DNA of 64,000 bases from Leptodactylus fallax (lineage: Eukaryota; Chordata; Amphibia; Anura; Leptodactylidae), in assembly GCA_947044405.1 (NCBI GenBank), contig CAMRHE010000018.1, forward strand, positions 5,146,001 to 5,210,000. The letters run 5' to 3'. The translations under genes and the position numbers were made by a program. Position 1 is the stretch's first letter. Every line of letters starts with the position of its first letter. A model generated the notes under the pieces. It was not told the origin of the DNA, did no database searches, and was given only the letters and a program-made list of their open reading frames with translations. Shown one piece after another: positions 37,391 to 49,641 of this stretch.

Positions 37391-37759
37391 TTTTTGTTTT
37401 TTTTTATGTACTTATTTGTAACAAACTGCTTTATCCCCTAAAGTACTATATGAATGAATCAATTAATATTTTGTAAATGTATCATGCATGGGCAAGTTCA
37501 CAAATCACATTTTGCCTCTATAGCTTTTATATTAAAGAAAAAATAAGGAGATTTGCTGTCAGCTTTATAAACTCCAAGCTCTCGCAGAAAAGAGAGACTG
37601 TCCTATTAGGATTAGCATATGGAAAGTGCAGTTAATCCTGCTGACCCCAGTACACAGTTTCCTGAGAGAACACACCTGTTCTAAAATGACAAATGTCAGG
37701 AATACAGCAGTCTTTATATGCCATAGGCTGATCATTCTCTCCTTCTATGAAAATATAAC

Positions 37760-38150
37760 TTAAAGGAGTCGTCCGGTTTTAGCAAATAAATTATTATTAT
37801 TTGTATGCTAAAAAGTTATACAATTTTCTAATATACTTTCTGTATCAATTCCTCATGGTTTTCTAGCTCTCTGCTTGTTATCATTCTGCTTAGAGTGGAT
37901 AAAGAGGAGTCCATGGTCATGTGATGTTCAAGTGTGTCCACAGGTGTGCTGTGACTGCAACGAGCTGTGCATCTGTGCGTCCATCACATGACCATGGACT
38001 GAACTTTATCCACTGAAGTAAACAATGAATGACAGAAAGCAGAGCACTAGAAGACCATAAGCAATTGATACAGAAAGTATTAGGGAAAATATAACAGAAC
38101 TTTTCATTATAGAAAACATTTATTTGCTGAAACTGGACAACCCCTTTTAA
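37760..38150. mobile_element. TTAA-flanked palindromic MITE, family C copy 2
   Basis: TTAA lies at 37760-37763 and 38147-38150. The ends AGGAGTCGTCCGGTTT and AAACTGGACAACCCCT are inverted. The core (TCCATGGTCATGTGATG and its complement) is shared with 7459-7921, but the terminal segments differ, so the two have recombined or diverged at the ends. Confidence 0.75.
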
Positions 38151-38940
38151 AGCTTCTGTTCAGGAAAGATAAATGCTGATGGATGTGTCAATGTCTTGTG
38201 AAATTCTATATGTAAATTAGCACTTTCATTCATTCTCATCATATGCAAAGAGCACAGTAACTATAGTAATGAAATGATAGTAAGAGGCATATAGAAAAGA
38301 TGATGGCCATCTTTACCAACATGCCCTGTGAATCAGGAAGGAATATGCAGTAGACCTCTAGAAGTCTAGATGCAGTGAAATTCAGGAGACAAGGTGTTTT
38401 AAGGACACCATATGATTTATAAGAATCTAATAACTATGTATAACTGTGCTGCCGCTATTAGCAGAGCTGGATTAAGTTTACCTTGGGTCAGTGGCTCTTC
38501 ACAATATGGATCGCCTATCAAATTTTTATAACTGTTCATGTGAACCCTGAGACTTCCTCTATATTCCATGTACAACATTAGCACAGTGTCATTTGATCAT
38601 TGCCTTCAAATGTAGACCAAGATAGAACATCTACCAAAAACCCCACAGATTAGCCCATATGTAAGATTAAAAAGGAAGACAATTCATAATAACAATTATA
38701 ATGAAAGGATTTTACTGTACATTTTCTCAATGTACACACATACTTTGAATTTCAGGCTCCATATCTCACCATCCACTACAGCTTCTATGTGAGACTACCA
38801 TTGTTTTATAATCATCTATTTCATACATAAATTTGACTTGCAACTATCTTGCATATGATTAGTTATGCATATTCTTGTCATGTAAATGTATTGTTACTGT
38901 TTTGCTCCTAAAATTCTAAATTTTCATTTTTATGTAAATT
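38151..38940. other. Unassigned intron
   Basis: AT-rich, with no recognisable element. Confidence 0.45.
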
Positions 38941-38944
38941 CACC

Positions 38945-39815
38945 TTTGGCTATCAACCTCTCGATCAGATTCAAGCATATCTTGGCTGAAATCTGATCCC
39001 AGGTGTCTTCTACACATTCCCAATTTTGGTGCATACTGCACTCACTTGGGTACGAATACAGCTTTTTCTTCAACTCTCCCCGCTAGTGTTCTATTGGGTT
39101 GAGGTCTGGGGGAGGGGAGGGGGGGTAAATCCAGCCCCTCTACTTAATTGCCATTGAACCATTTCTTCACTAATCTCGACATGCTTCGGGTTGTTGTCCT
39201 GCTAGAACACTATGTCGTCCTTTTCATACCCATAGTACATGACTGTATGAAGTAACTCGTCTTGTAGGATACTCAGATATACCACAGCACTGAGCCCACC
39301 ATTGATTCTGGTCATCCACCTTTGGCTGGGAAACAACCCCATATCATCAGGATTCCTCCACCAAACTTGACTATTTCCTTCAATTTCTTGACCCGTTAGT
39401 CCTTTTTTTCTTTGTTTTTCTCCAGACCCATTTGCACCCATCAGCCCAGTCTATTGACTTTCATCTCATCGCTCCAAATCACCCGTTTCTAGTCTTCTAC
39501 TGTCCTATTTTTGTACTTTTTTTGCAAACTTGAGCTGACGCTTCTCATGACAATATTGACATCAAGGCTTCTTCATTTTTTTTGGGCAACAAATTCCATA
39601 CTTTTGCAACATATGTCACACGGTGCTTGTATGGACGTCTGTGATCTCACTATTACAAAGCATATGAGCCACCTCCACTGCCAAGTTTGTTGCACCAGAA
39701 CTGATAGACCTTATGATGAGCCGATTTGTTGACTTTGATATTTTGCCTGGATGTCCAACTTGAAAGACCACTATCAATGAGCTGGATGAGGCGGTTTCTC
39801 TTCTTTTGGTAAATC
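38945..39815 (-). pseudogene. Decayed Tc1-like transposase beside a tRNA-like sequence
   Basis: The minus strand starts near 39815 with MKKIYQKKRNRLIQLIDSGL and continues SSWTSRQNIKVNKSAHHKVY, a Tc1-type N-terminal helix-turn-helix. Further down are KEIVKFGGGILMIWGCFPAK-like sequence (about 39385-39325, the glycine box, frameshifted) and QQDNNPKH-like sequence (about 39205-39180), the second catalytic Asp region. Many stops and frame changes rule out function. It is a different family from the 15-kb element. Confidence 0.65.
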
Positions 39816-39829
39816 TTCTTCATGATTGA

Positions 39830-39898
39830 TTCTTGATTTGAACCAGTGACCTTTCACTTGGGAATCAACCTAATAACCCACTGAGCTATTAAGGAATG
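39830..39898 (-). repeat. tRNA-like sequence (SINE head or tRNA pseudogene)
   Basis: The minus strand has TAGCTCAGTGGG, a good A box, and 33 nt later GGTTCAAATC, a good B box. The spacing is right for a tRNA promoter, but the acceptor and T-stem pairing are poor, so it is a derivative and not a working tRNA. It ends about 15 nt before the transposase-like start codon of the pseudogene at 38945-39815. Confidence 0.55.
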
Positions 39899-40059
39899 TG
39901 AGAACAGGTTGTAATTTGTTTAAAGTCAATTATTCCGACGGAAGCTCTGGTGTTTTCAGTATAATAGGGGAAGAAAGTCTGCAGAGGAAAACTCTGAGGA
40001 CTTTCTGTGAAAAACATCAAAAAGTCAGTGAGTATGGCCGATACACATGTATGGGAAGC

Positions 40060-40368
40060 TTTACGCCTCATGCACTTATCTGTTTTAGCTTTTTTTTTCA
40101 TCCATAAAAACGTTTCTGAAAATCTGCTTTTAATGTCCAAATTTCATCTGCTTTTCATGGATCCATGATTATTCCATAGATTTCAATGGGCAAAGTCTTC
40201 AGTGAAAAATGGACAAGAGTAAAATATAAAAATATAAAAACAGAATGGGCACACGGATCCATTAAAAAAAAAAAAAAAACAGATGTGAGTGTTTGAATGG
40301 GTCAGTGTTCTACCTATCAAAAAAACGGAACACTGAAGGTAAAAACAGATGTGTGTATGAGGCATAAG
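40060..40368. mobile_element. Palindromic MITE (GCCTCATGCAC type)
   Basis: The left end TTACGCCTCATGCAC and, inverted, TTATGCCTCATACAC match. Inner arms contain TCTGTTTT and a GGATCC pair. An A-run lies at 40264-40279. Confidence 0.6.
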
Positions 40369-40955
40369 GCTGGGCTTGTACTACGCTTTTTTACTGAACC
40401 TCATGCAATTTTCAACTGCAAGAGTTGCACATGTTACTCTGCATTTCATCAGCATGCTAATGGCCATTAAAGTGTAAACTTGAGGCCTTATTCACACATC
40501 TGCATATCACATGTGTGAGGTGCTGTTTTTTGCAGATGTCATACATACCCATTCATTTCAATGTGTTAATTCTGACGTCCTTGGGTTTTTTTTTGCGTCC
40601 ACAAAAAAACAGTGGAAGCATATCATACTCAAATGCTGATACATCATGGATGCATCACACCAAAGAAAGTCTATGGATCGGTGAAAAAAACAAATCAAAT
40701 GGCATCCATTTTTCACAAACTCAGAGACATACAAAGTATAGAAAATCAAAGAAAGAAAAATTTTGATCTGCTTTCCACAGGCGTCAAAAGCAGATCAACC
40801 ATGCACAGAACATGCACAGCACACCATTCACAAATGAGCAGGGTTTGGTGCTGTTAGTGAACAACATCCACAGATTACTCATATAGTAGACATATGCTAC
40901 TCACAGCTGCAATATATAACGCATAAAAAAGTATAACAGTATAAACCCAGCCTTA
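40364..40955. mobile_element. MITE with TAAGGCTGGG termini
   Basis: TAAGGCTGGGCTTGTAC at the left and, inverted, TAAGGCTGGGTTTATAC at the right. It abuts the preceding MITE. No ORF of note. Confidence 0.55.
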
Positions 40956-41921
40956 AAAGCAAGTGGTTAAGGTCATCTTATTTATTCTGGTGCTGCGTAC
41001 ACCTTTCTAGCAGTCACCTGTGTTCATAACTGTCTGTTGTGAAATCACCCATAAAAATAGACATAAAAAGACACACTAATGAGACAATTGATAAACTATA
41101 ATTAGTGTGATTTCTGCCCAAAAAGATTACAGAATGACATACATCACAGGCAGAAATCTCAGAGGAGGACACATTTGTAATTTATAGTAACCACAAAGAA
41201 GGATAATCTCCAAACACACACTTCCAGGCAGCGACTGCATGATTTATCTAATGAGCTGGGGCGTACTGCCTGCTCATCGAAATCAGACCACAGGAGTTCT
41301 CCTTTTATCTACTGGCCAGAGTAGACACAACTTACAACTATTAGTTTTCTTTGAAAGATCTCTACAAATCAAGAGTAAATAAAGGCAATCACACAAAGAG
41401 AGACAACATGCTAACACGTGATACTATCTGTAACCATGTGCCAAGACAAAACGCATACCAAAGATGATATATATTAGAAAAGATGTACAAAATACAAATT
41501 TGCTTGAGGGAAACGGTACATGGGCCTCTTGTAGCATAGCTATTACCTGGTGTGGCCAGAATACAGGATAAGCACGCAGGTGAAATTTAATACTCATCAT
41601 CATTTGTACAGAAGTGGACAGGAAAAAAAAACATGCTAAGCTCTGGTGGAGTCTGTGTGTACAGTAAGAAGAATATCTGTGTAATATTTAGGCCTTTACA
41701 CAGATACATGAAATTACACCAATGGAAATCTATGCGTCTGTTAAAATCATGGACAGCACAGAGATGCCATTCGAGTGCTGTTTTGAGAACCAAAGACATG
41801 AAACTGTAGGAGTTTTGTTCTAAACATGGTTGATCCATTTTTCACTGGCTAAGTCCACAAAATTAATAAGACTGTGTGTTGCCTATATAGAACACAGCAC
41901 ACATCTCTGAAAAACAAGGCC
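40956..41921. other. Unassigned intron
   Basis: No recognisable element or exon. Confidence 0.45.
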
Positions 41922-42209
41922 TAAGGCCTCCTGCACATGACTGTGTGCAGTCTCGGGGTCAGTAAAAATGGCACGGATGACACACGGATACCAATGGCGG
42001 TTTTCACTGACCCATACAATCCAATAAAATGACAAAGCCACAGTTACAGACGGGTATAGGAGTTGATCCATAATTGCAGCTCTTTAATTCAGCCCGGACA
42101 CTCAGTTGCAAAAACTATAGCTGTGTATCTGGGCCCAATGAAATGCAAGTGTCCGTAATTTAATCCGCAATTGTAGATCAAAAGTACCTTTCGTGTGCAT
42201 GAGGCTTTA
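41922..42209. mobile_element. MITE with TAAGGCCTCCTGCACA termini
   Basis: TAAGGCCTCCTGCACATGAC and, inverted, TAAAGCCTCATGCACACGA. Typical short non-autonomous element with no coding sequence. Confidence 0.6.
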
Positions 42210-43697
42210 GTCTGCACTCCTTACAGTCCAACTCCTGCATAAACCACAGAGAAACAAAATGCCAACTTGACTACATTTTATGTAGTCAGAGATGAGATCA
42301 AATTAAATTTTTTTGAAACTTTGCCATCAGAAGCTCTGGAGGAATAAATAAAAACATCACTTCCACAGACAGCACTTTTATTCATTTTTATGAACATTAA
42401 TATTTATTCAGATTTATAGAAAACACTACTTTTAATGACCTACTATTACACAGTTATGCCACACCAAATATACTTAATCATAAAAAAATAAAATAATATA
42501 AAAAAACACATGTGGAAGAGTTCTGAGTAATTTTATCATATAAAGGTGTAAGATAGAGTGCTGCAAGTACCAAGGGCAGAGTCACAAGTATGGCTGGTTT
42601 CATTATTTTTCTTGTAAAGTAATAGACAATCATATTTTTGTTTCCAGGAGACTGCAACCATCCCATAAAATAACAGCATTTCTCTTTATATTCTCTCCAA
42701 CCGAACAAGACACAGAGAGGTATACTCAATTTAACTCAACTGACATACCATTACCTCGTAATACGAAAGCATGGATATTTTTCTTGGAAAGCCATAACAT
42801 TTGTATAGAAATCTGGATATGTTTCCTTGGCATTTAGGAGAAAAGGGAGGAAATACCAAATCAATTAAATGATTCCAACCACATTCTCTCATTAAATTTT
42901 CCTTGATGTGCGAAGTCTTTCATCTGTTCAATATGAATCACTCACTGTATGCTATCAGACCACTGTGCGCTCATTCACAGAGTCAATTAAAATCAAGTGA
43001 AAAAAGAGCACGTGGTGCAAAAAAGCCAGAAATGAGCATAAGAACACAATTATTCATTAACCCGGCATCACATCACAATTTATACTTCATGAAGTGATGG
43101 ACATCCAAGAGTTATGAATTGGTGTTGTAAATAACCCAAACCAACCTCTCAACTAAGGTCATCAATTCTAGACTGAAAAAACCAAGACAAACTGAGCTAT
43201 GTGCAATTTAGGATTGGGTGGCATATATTAATGCTTCTTAGAAACAGATTCGTTTAACTGGAGAAGGTATGTCAGAAATGCAACAATAAGCTTCCAAGCA
43301 GAAAGCTGTGACCTATTCCAATAATACTGGTTCCTTGGATTTTGCGTTTACTTAACGTACTAAGAAGACAACTTTCCCTTAAGTCTTTTTTAACGTCTTA
43401 ATTCCCAACGTGTTCATTTGGTGAAAAACATCCTTCAGTGAGAGATGCTATTCCCCTGCCATACATGAAGCATTGTAGCAACTCTAATGGCGCTGTCAAT
43501 AAACTCCAGGAAAACTCCAGTCAAAATGCCTAATTGTCTTTCAGAGTATTTCTATGTGTCCTTTAACTGCATTCATTCATTGTATTCATTGTTACTGTAT
43601 GGTTTCTACAATGTAACTGCTTGTGGATGATTTTACCATAGTATTTTTATTTTCACATGCTACGAATGTGACACCTGCATCATTTGATCTAAATAAA
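42210..43697. other. Unassigned intron
   Basis: AT-rich, with no recognised repeat ends or coding domain. Confidence 0.45.
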
Positions 43698-43949
43698 TAC
43701 AACCCCAATTCCAAAAAAGTTGGGATGCTATGTAAAATGTAAAGAAAACAAGAATGCAATGGTTTAGAACTTCACAACAGAACACACATCAGAAACTGAT
43801 GGCAGCGACACAGCTCAAGAAATATGAGACAGCGTTAAGCCTGGAAAAGTAATTGGTACTAATGAAAAACTGCTGGAAGGTCAATTTTCAACTAAGTCAC
43901 ATGACTGTGTATTAAAAAAGAACTTATTAGAGAGGCAGAGTCGCAAGAG

Positions 43950-44905
43950 GCAAAGATAGCCAGAGGTTCACCATTCTGTGAAAAACTAAATCTAAAAATT
44001 GAGAAATGTTTCTCAACGTGACATTGCAAATACTTTGAAAATCCCACCACCTACAGTATATAATATCAAAAAATTCAGAGAATGTGGAGAAATACATGTG
44101 TACAAGGGACAAGACCTACAATCAATACTGAATGTTCGTGATCTACTAGCCTACAGGCGGCACTGCAGTAAAACCAGGCATAAATTAGTAATGCACATCA
44201 CTGCGTGGGCTCAGGAATATTTCCAGAAATCATTGTCTGTGAAAACAGTTTGCTGTGCAATCCACAAAAGCAATTTAAAGCTGCATCATGCAAAGAAGTC
44301 ATATATCAACAAAATCCAGAAACGCCGCTGTCTTCTCTGAGCCAAAGCTCATTTTAAATAGATTGAAGCAAACTGGAAAACTGTTTTGTGGTCAGATGAC
44401 CAAAATTTGGCATTCTTGATGAAAATCATGGATGCCATGTCCTGCGGACTCAAGAGGAAAGGGACCATCCAGGTTGTTATGAGCAAACAGTTAAAAAGCC
44501 TGTATCTCTGATAGTATGGGGTTACTTTAGTGCCTATATCATGGGCAGCTTACACATCTTGAAAGGCACTAGCAATGCTGAGCAGTATAGAGGTTGTAGA
44601 ACAACAAATGATCCCATACAGACAACGTCACTGTTAGGTAAAGTCTTGCATATTTCAGCAAAACAATGCTAAACCACATAATGCATGTATCACAACTGCA
44701 TGGCTTCACAGAAGAAGAGTCCAGGTGCAGAGCAGGCCTGCCAGCAGTCCAGACCTTTCACCAATAGAAGACATTTGACACATTATGAAACAAAAAAAAA
44801 CTGCAAAGATGACTTAGGACTGTTGAGCAGCTAGAATTCTGTCAGACAAGAATGGAAAAATATTCCTCTCCCAAAACAATTGCTGTCCTCACTTCCCAGA
44901 TGTTT
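43950..44905 (+). pseudogene. Decayed Tc1-type transposase
   Basis: The longest readable part (44002-44340) is RNVSQRDIANTLKIPPPTVY and onward to KKSYINKIQKRRCLL, a paired-type DNA-binding half. After a stop, the plus strand still shows KAHFK-like sequence, LWSDD (about 44389-44403, first catalytic Asp), a Gly-box relic ([11 protein letters not shown], 44510-44541) and an SPDLSPIEDI-type segment (about 44749-44780, catalytic Glu). Multiple stops and shifts make it inactive. This family is distinct from the 15-kb and 45.6-kb copies. Confidence 0.7.
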
Positions 44906-44907
44906 AA

Positions 44908-45232
44908 GGGGGCGTTCACACTACTGTTGGATGTCTGTTCTGATAGTGTCCGTTTTTTTTTGTTTGTTTGTTTGTTTTGTTAGCCACAGACAGTAATGCT
45001 AAAAAAATAATGAAAGCTTGCCGTCCATCATAAGTCCATTATTTTGAACGGACACAAAAGTCCTGCACCCCCGTGTTTTTATGTTCACAAAAAAAACGGA
45101 CATGTGGCGGATTTTGTGTAAATGTACACTATGGGATTTTTAACGGATTTATGACGGTTCTGTTAGTTTCGGTTGTTAACATTTTGTAACGGACGCTAGC
45201 AACAGACACTGCTAACGGTAGTGAATGCCCCC
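44908..45232. mobile_element. Harbinger-like MITE with TAA target duplication (325 bp)
   Basis: TIRs GGGGGCGTTCACACTA and, inverted, GGGGGCATTCACTA are flanked by TAA (44905-44907 and 45233-45235). A 3-bp TAA duplication fits PIF/Harbinger. It interrupts the end of the Tc1-type pseudogene, so it is younger. Confidence 0.7.
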
Positions 45233-45657
45233 TAAGACTTATAAGGAGAAGAGGGAACACAATGGTAGGCATGTTCCAACTTTTCTAAGATGTGTTGCTG
45301 TCATTAATTTCTAAAACAGTTAATTTTTTCACATGTAATAGAAAAATGTCTAACTTTTAACTTCTGATGTGTGCTCTATGTTCTATTGTGAATACAATAT
45401 GGTTATATGAAGTTTCCAAATCATTCTTTCATTCAGTGCATTGTATTGGGATCAATCCAATCATTTCATTCTTGTTTTCTTTACAATTTGCACAATGTTA
45501 CAACTTTTTTGAATTGGGATTTTATAGGAGATTATGTTTTTCCAGAAAAATTTAGAAAGGGAAAAAAAATTATATTATTATTATATGCTATAAGTGATGG
45601 ATGCCACCATATGGAATCCATCAGAGGCATCTGTTTAATGTGTATGTGTCACATATA

Positions 45658-47260
45658 CAGTGGGGAAAAAAGTATTTAGTCAGCCACCAATTGTGCAAAT
45701 TCTCCCACTTAAAAAGATGAGAGGCCTGTAATTGACATCATAGGTAGACCTCAACTATAAGAGACAAAATGAGAAAACATATCTAGAAAATCACATTGTC
45801 TGATTTTTTGAGAATTTATTTGCAAATTATGGTGGAAAATAAGTATTTGGTCACCTACAAACAAGCAAGATTTCTGGCTCTCACAGACCTGTAACTTCTT
45901 CTTTAAGAGGCTCCTCTGTCTTCCACTCATTACCTGTAGTAATGGAACCTGTTTGACATTGTTATCAGTATAAAAGACACCTGTCCACAACCTCAAATAG
46001 TCACACTCCAAACTCCACTATGGTGAAGACCAAAGAGCTGTGGAAGGACACCAGAAACAAAATTTTAGACCTGCACCAGGCTGGGAAGACTGAATCTGCA
46101 ATAGGCAAGCAGCTTGGTGTGAAGAAATCAACTGTGGGAGCAATAATTAGAAAATGGAAGACATACAAGACCACTGAATCTCCCTCGATCAGGGGCTCCA
46201 CGCAAGATCTCACCCTGTGGGGTCAAAATGATCACAAGAACGGTGAGCAAAAATCCCAGAACCACACAGGAGGACCTAGTGAATGACCTGCAGAAAGCTG
46301 GGACTAACGTAACAAAGGCTACCGTCAGTAACACACTACGCCGCCAGGGACTCAGATCCTGCAGTGCCAGACGTGTCCCCCTGCTTAAGCCAGTACATAT
46401 CCGGGCCCATCTGAAGTTTGCTAGAGAACATTTGGATGTTCCAGAAGAGTATTGGGAGAATGTCATATGGTCAGATGAAACCAAATTAGAACTGTTTGGT
46501 AGAAACACAACTTGTCGTGTTTGGAGGAGAGTGAATGCTGAGTTGCATCCAAAGAACACCATACCTACTGTACTGTGAAGCATGGGGGTGGCAACATCAT
46601 GTTTTGGGGCTGTTTCTCTGCAAAGGGACCAGGACGACTGATCCGTGTACATGAAAGAATGAATGGGGCCATGTATCGTGAGATTTTGAGTGAAAACCTC
46701 CTTCCATCAGCAAGGGCATTGAAGATGAAATGTGGCTGGGTCTTTCAGCATGACAATGATCCCAAGCACACCGCCAGGGCAACGAAGGCATGGCTTCGTA
46801 AGAAGCATTTCAAGGTCCTGGAGTGGCCTAGCCAGTCTTCAGATCTCAACCCCATAGAAATCCTTTGGAGGGAGTTTAAAGTCCGTGTTGCCCAGCGACA
46901 GCCCCAAAACATCACTGCTCTAGAGGAGATCTGCATGGAGGAATGGGCCAACATACCAGCAACAGTGTGTACCAACCTTGTGAAGACTTACAGAAAACGT
47001 TTGCCCTCTGTCATTGTCAACAAAGGATATATAACAAAGTATTGAGATGAACGTTTGTTATTGACCAAATACTTATTTTCCACCATAATTTGCAAATAAA
47101 TTCTTAAAAAATCAGACAATGTGATTTTCTAGATAAGTTTTCTCATTTTGTCTCTCATAGTTGAGGTCTACCTATGATGTCAATTACAGGCCTCTCTCAT
47201 CTTTTTAAGTGGGAGAACTTGAACAATTGGTGACTGACTAAATTCTTTTTTTCCCCACTG
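45658..47260 (+). mobile_element. Tc1-like transposon, copy 2 (1603 bp)
   Basis: TA lies at 45656-45657 and 47261-47262. The inverted repeats of about 200 bp match those at 15055-16654. By eye the two copies differ at only a few per cent of positions. The orientation is the same as copy 1. Confidence 0.94.
46020..47045 (+). pseudogene. Tc1-like transposase, copy 2, with two frameshifts
   Basis: The reading frame starts normally ([10 protein letters not shown]) but loses 2 nt near 46177, compared with 15580, and the frame shifts. A 5-nt duplication (ACTGT) near 46570 restores the original frame, so N- and C-terminal parts are in one frame and the middle (46228-46578) in another. The WSDETK Asp, HDNDPKH Asp and NPIEILW Glu codons are all still present, and the DNDPKH motif is the normal form. 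The middle also keeps the AT-hook-like GAPRK that copy 1 has lost. The gene cannot make a full protein as it stands. Confidence 0.92.
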
Positions 47261-47352
47261 TAGATGTTAAATGGAGCCTTTAAATGTGATGTGAACAGGT
47301 CCTCGGAAGCATTCTGTATGAAAAGTGAGTTGGTGGTTAATACAGAGATGGC

Positions 47353-47970
47353 TAACACTCGGTTCACACCTGTGTCTGGTATCCGTCTGCTTTCAAACCG
47401 TTTTAAAGAGAAACACGGTTTGGTACAAAAAGGATTCCAAATGGTTACACAGCGGATACCCGAATACGTTTTTTTAGACGTATTATTAGTCGATGGGTGT
47501 CCGTTCAAAAAAAACTGACCGTTTGTGTCAGTTTGTGTCCGTTTTAATCCATTTGTGTCTGTTTTTGACCAATCCGTTTTTTTTTTCTTCTTCTTCCTCT
47601 TTCTTCATTCTGAGTATGCGCAGATGGAAAAACGGATTGCAAAACGGACACAAACTGATTGCTATCCGTTTGTAATCTGTTTGCAATCCGTTTTCCATAG
47701 ACCTCAATGTTAAAAAAACATGGATTGGTTGCTGTCCGTCTGGAATCCTTATTTTTTGAATGGAGAAAAAGTCCTTCAAGTCCGACTTTTTTCTCCATTC
47801 AAACACCAGACGAAAATGCTCCAAACGCGCACCTGCGGATGGTTTTTACAACCCATTGAAATCCTTGGGTTTTAAAACGAACTGTTTGAAATCAGCTTTT
47901 GAGGATTTTGAGACGGTTTCAAAAACTGATTTCGTGCGGAGAGGCAAACGCAGATGTGAACACAGACTAA
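47353..47970. mobile_element. Palindromic MITE with GGTTCACACCTGTG arms
   Basis: The left end GGTTCACACCTGTGTCTGG and, inverted, GTGTTCACATCTGCGTTTGC are similar, and the interior holds many degenerate CCGTTTGT or GTCCGTTT motifs on both strands. A T/CTT-rich tract lies at 47575-47605. Confidence 0.6.
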
Positions 47971-49639
47971 GACATAATTAACAATAACTGGTTCTAAAGT
48001 TTTAGTAAATTATGTAAGTTACAGTGCAAAGTCTGAAAATCCTACTCACATTAGCACCCGGCATTCACATTAATTTATTGCAGTACAAATGGTCATTCCT
48101 CACACAGACAAGACATATGTAATTTATGTTCATTCCTCTTTGCCTTCCCATCCCATAAATTGTTTCAGCCGTGATTTTGAGAGACATTGGATTGTTGCTG
48201 TTTGTTAGTATTTTATTTTGCTGCCTTTTCAATCTTTACTGCTTGAGGGGCCAGTAATGATTAAGTGCTCAGCTAATTGGCTAAGCTAACTAAACTATCA
48301 TTACTCAACTTTGGACACATATAAGCATTGTGAACATCATATATTGATGTTTTCTTTGGTATTTTAATGGGATTTGTTATATTGGCTATTAGGATGTTTA
48401 TACCATGTTAGTTTTATATATGTGTATAGAGTAAGCAAAATATATACAGTATGATTTTGGATTTTTTCCATATAGTCTACTAAACTGATGATTTTCCTTG
48501 TTAAAGTGTGCCCAACATTTAATTAGATTTTTCAGGATAATTTGCCGTGTGAGTACATGAGAATCAACACTATTTCTGGTCATTACATGACATATTCTGC
48601 AGTTTTTAGCAGTAGAGAGTAGCTGCCAAACATTGCAAACTTAGCAGTTTATTTCTATATTTGTAAATTGGATCCGACATGGGATTACCTGCAACCCATC
48701 CCAACCCCTGCAGCCGAACAACCGAGAAGTCCTACTCCACACTATTCCGTACTTCTCAAACAGCAGAAATCACAGTTAGCGTCACAGTTACATAAACAGC
48801 ATAGCTAGATGCGCTACGCTGTTTCCATAGCCTTCATTTTCCTCCACAGAAGTTACAGGAACAGTGTAGAACAGCAATGCTCGGCAGTTCCCATAGGTCC
48901 CACACGTCTTAGGGGCTGGGACATGGAAGCAGTTATTTCCATCTTACCCGTGATTTTCCAAGATGGCAATGACCCTTTAAGTAGAAGAGAAGTACACACT
49001 ACATATACAGCAGCAGCGCAGTGGATTAGGCTTCACTTTCATCCATATGCTGCAACTAAAACTCGCAACACAAAGTGACTGCAATTTGCTAAGGGTTTTA
49101 CCAGCACCTTTTACTCTATCCAATTCTAAGACTGAAAGCAGCTGGAGACAGCAATTCCTGCAAGCAAACTGATGCAAAACGCCAGTTGTTTTGTGGCGGC
49201 TTTCACGAGAACATGCTGCTTAACTTGCTGCTTAACCTGTCGGATATTCAGCAACAAGTCCCACATGTGGGTCCCCAGCCTAAGGGTATGTTCACATGTC
49301 TGTTTAAAAGCACATTGATTTCAATGGACTTTTTTTTTTTTTTTTAAACAGTTTTCTGCTTGTCTCTACTTCTTCAGGTACAATTTTTTGATGGAAAAAA
49401 ATACTGCAGAATTCTAGTATTTTCATCCAAAAAACACACAGGAGGAACCCATACAATTTTTTTTTAACAATGTCGTTGAAGATAGACACAAACAGAAGAT
49501 CTTCCATTTATATCTCCCATAAGCAAACTTTACTTTCCATGTTTTTAATTTTTTTTGATCCTCTGACAAAATGTAGACATACCCTAAGACCAAATCAAGA
49601 TTATTGAGACAGGAATCTCATAATTATAATAATTTTATT
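47971..49639. other. Unassigned intron
   Basis: No element is recognised, except that the last about 50 bp (ATTATAATAATTTTATTT) appear to be the start of the repeat that continues after the Tc1 insertion at 51280. Confidence 0.4.
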
Positions 49640-49641
49640 TA

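Larger units (their letters stand above)
43700..45522 (+). mobile_element. Old Tc1/mariner-type element with nested MITE
   Basis: TA lies at 43698-43699 and 45523-45524. The left TIR starts CAACCCCAATTCCAAAAAAG; the right end, inverted, contains TCCCAATTCAAAAAAGTTG. It contains a decayed transposase (43950-44905) and a younger MITE (44908-45232). Confidence 0.78.

Noticed and set aside
39830..39898. Functional tRNA gene
   Set aside because: The A and B boxes are good, but acceptor and T-stem pairing is poor and no Pol III terminator T-run follows closely.
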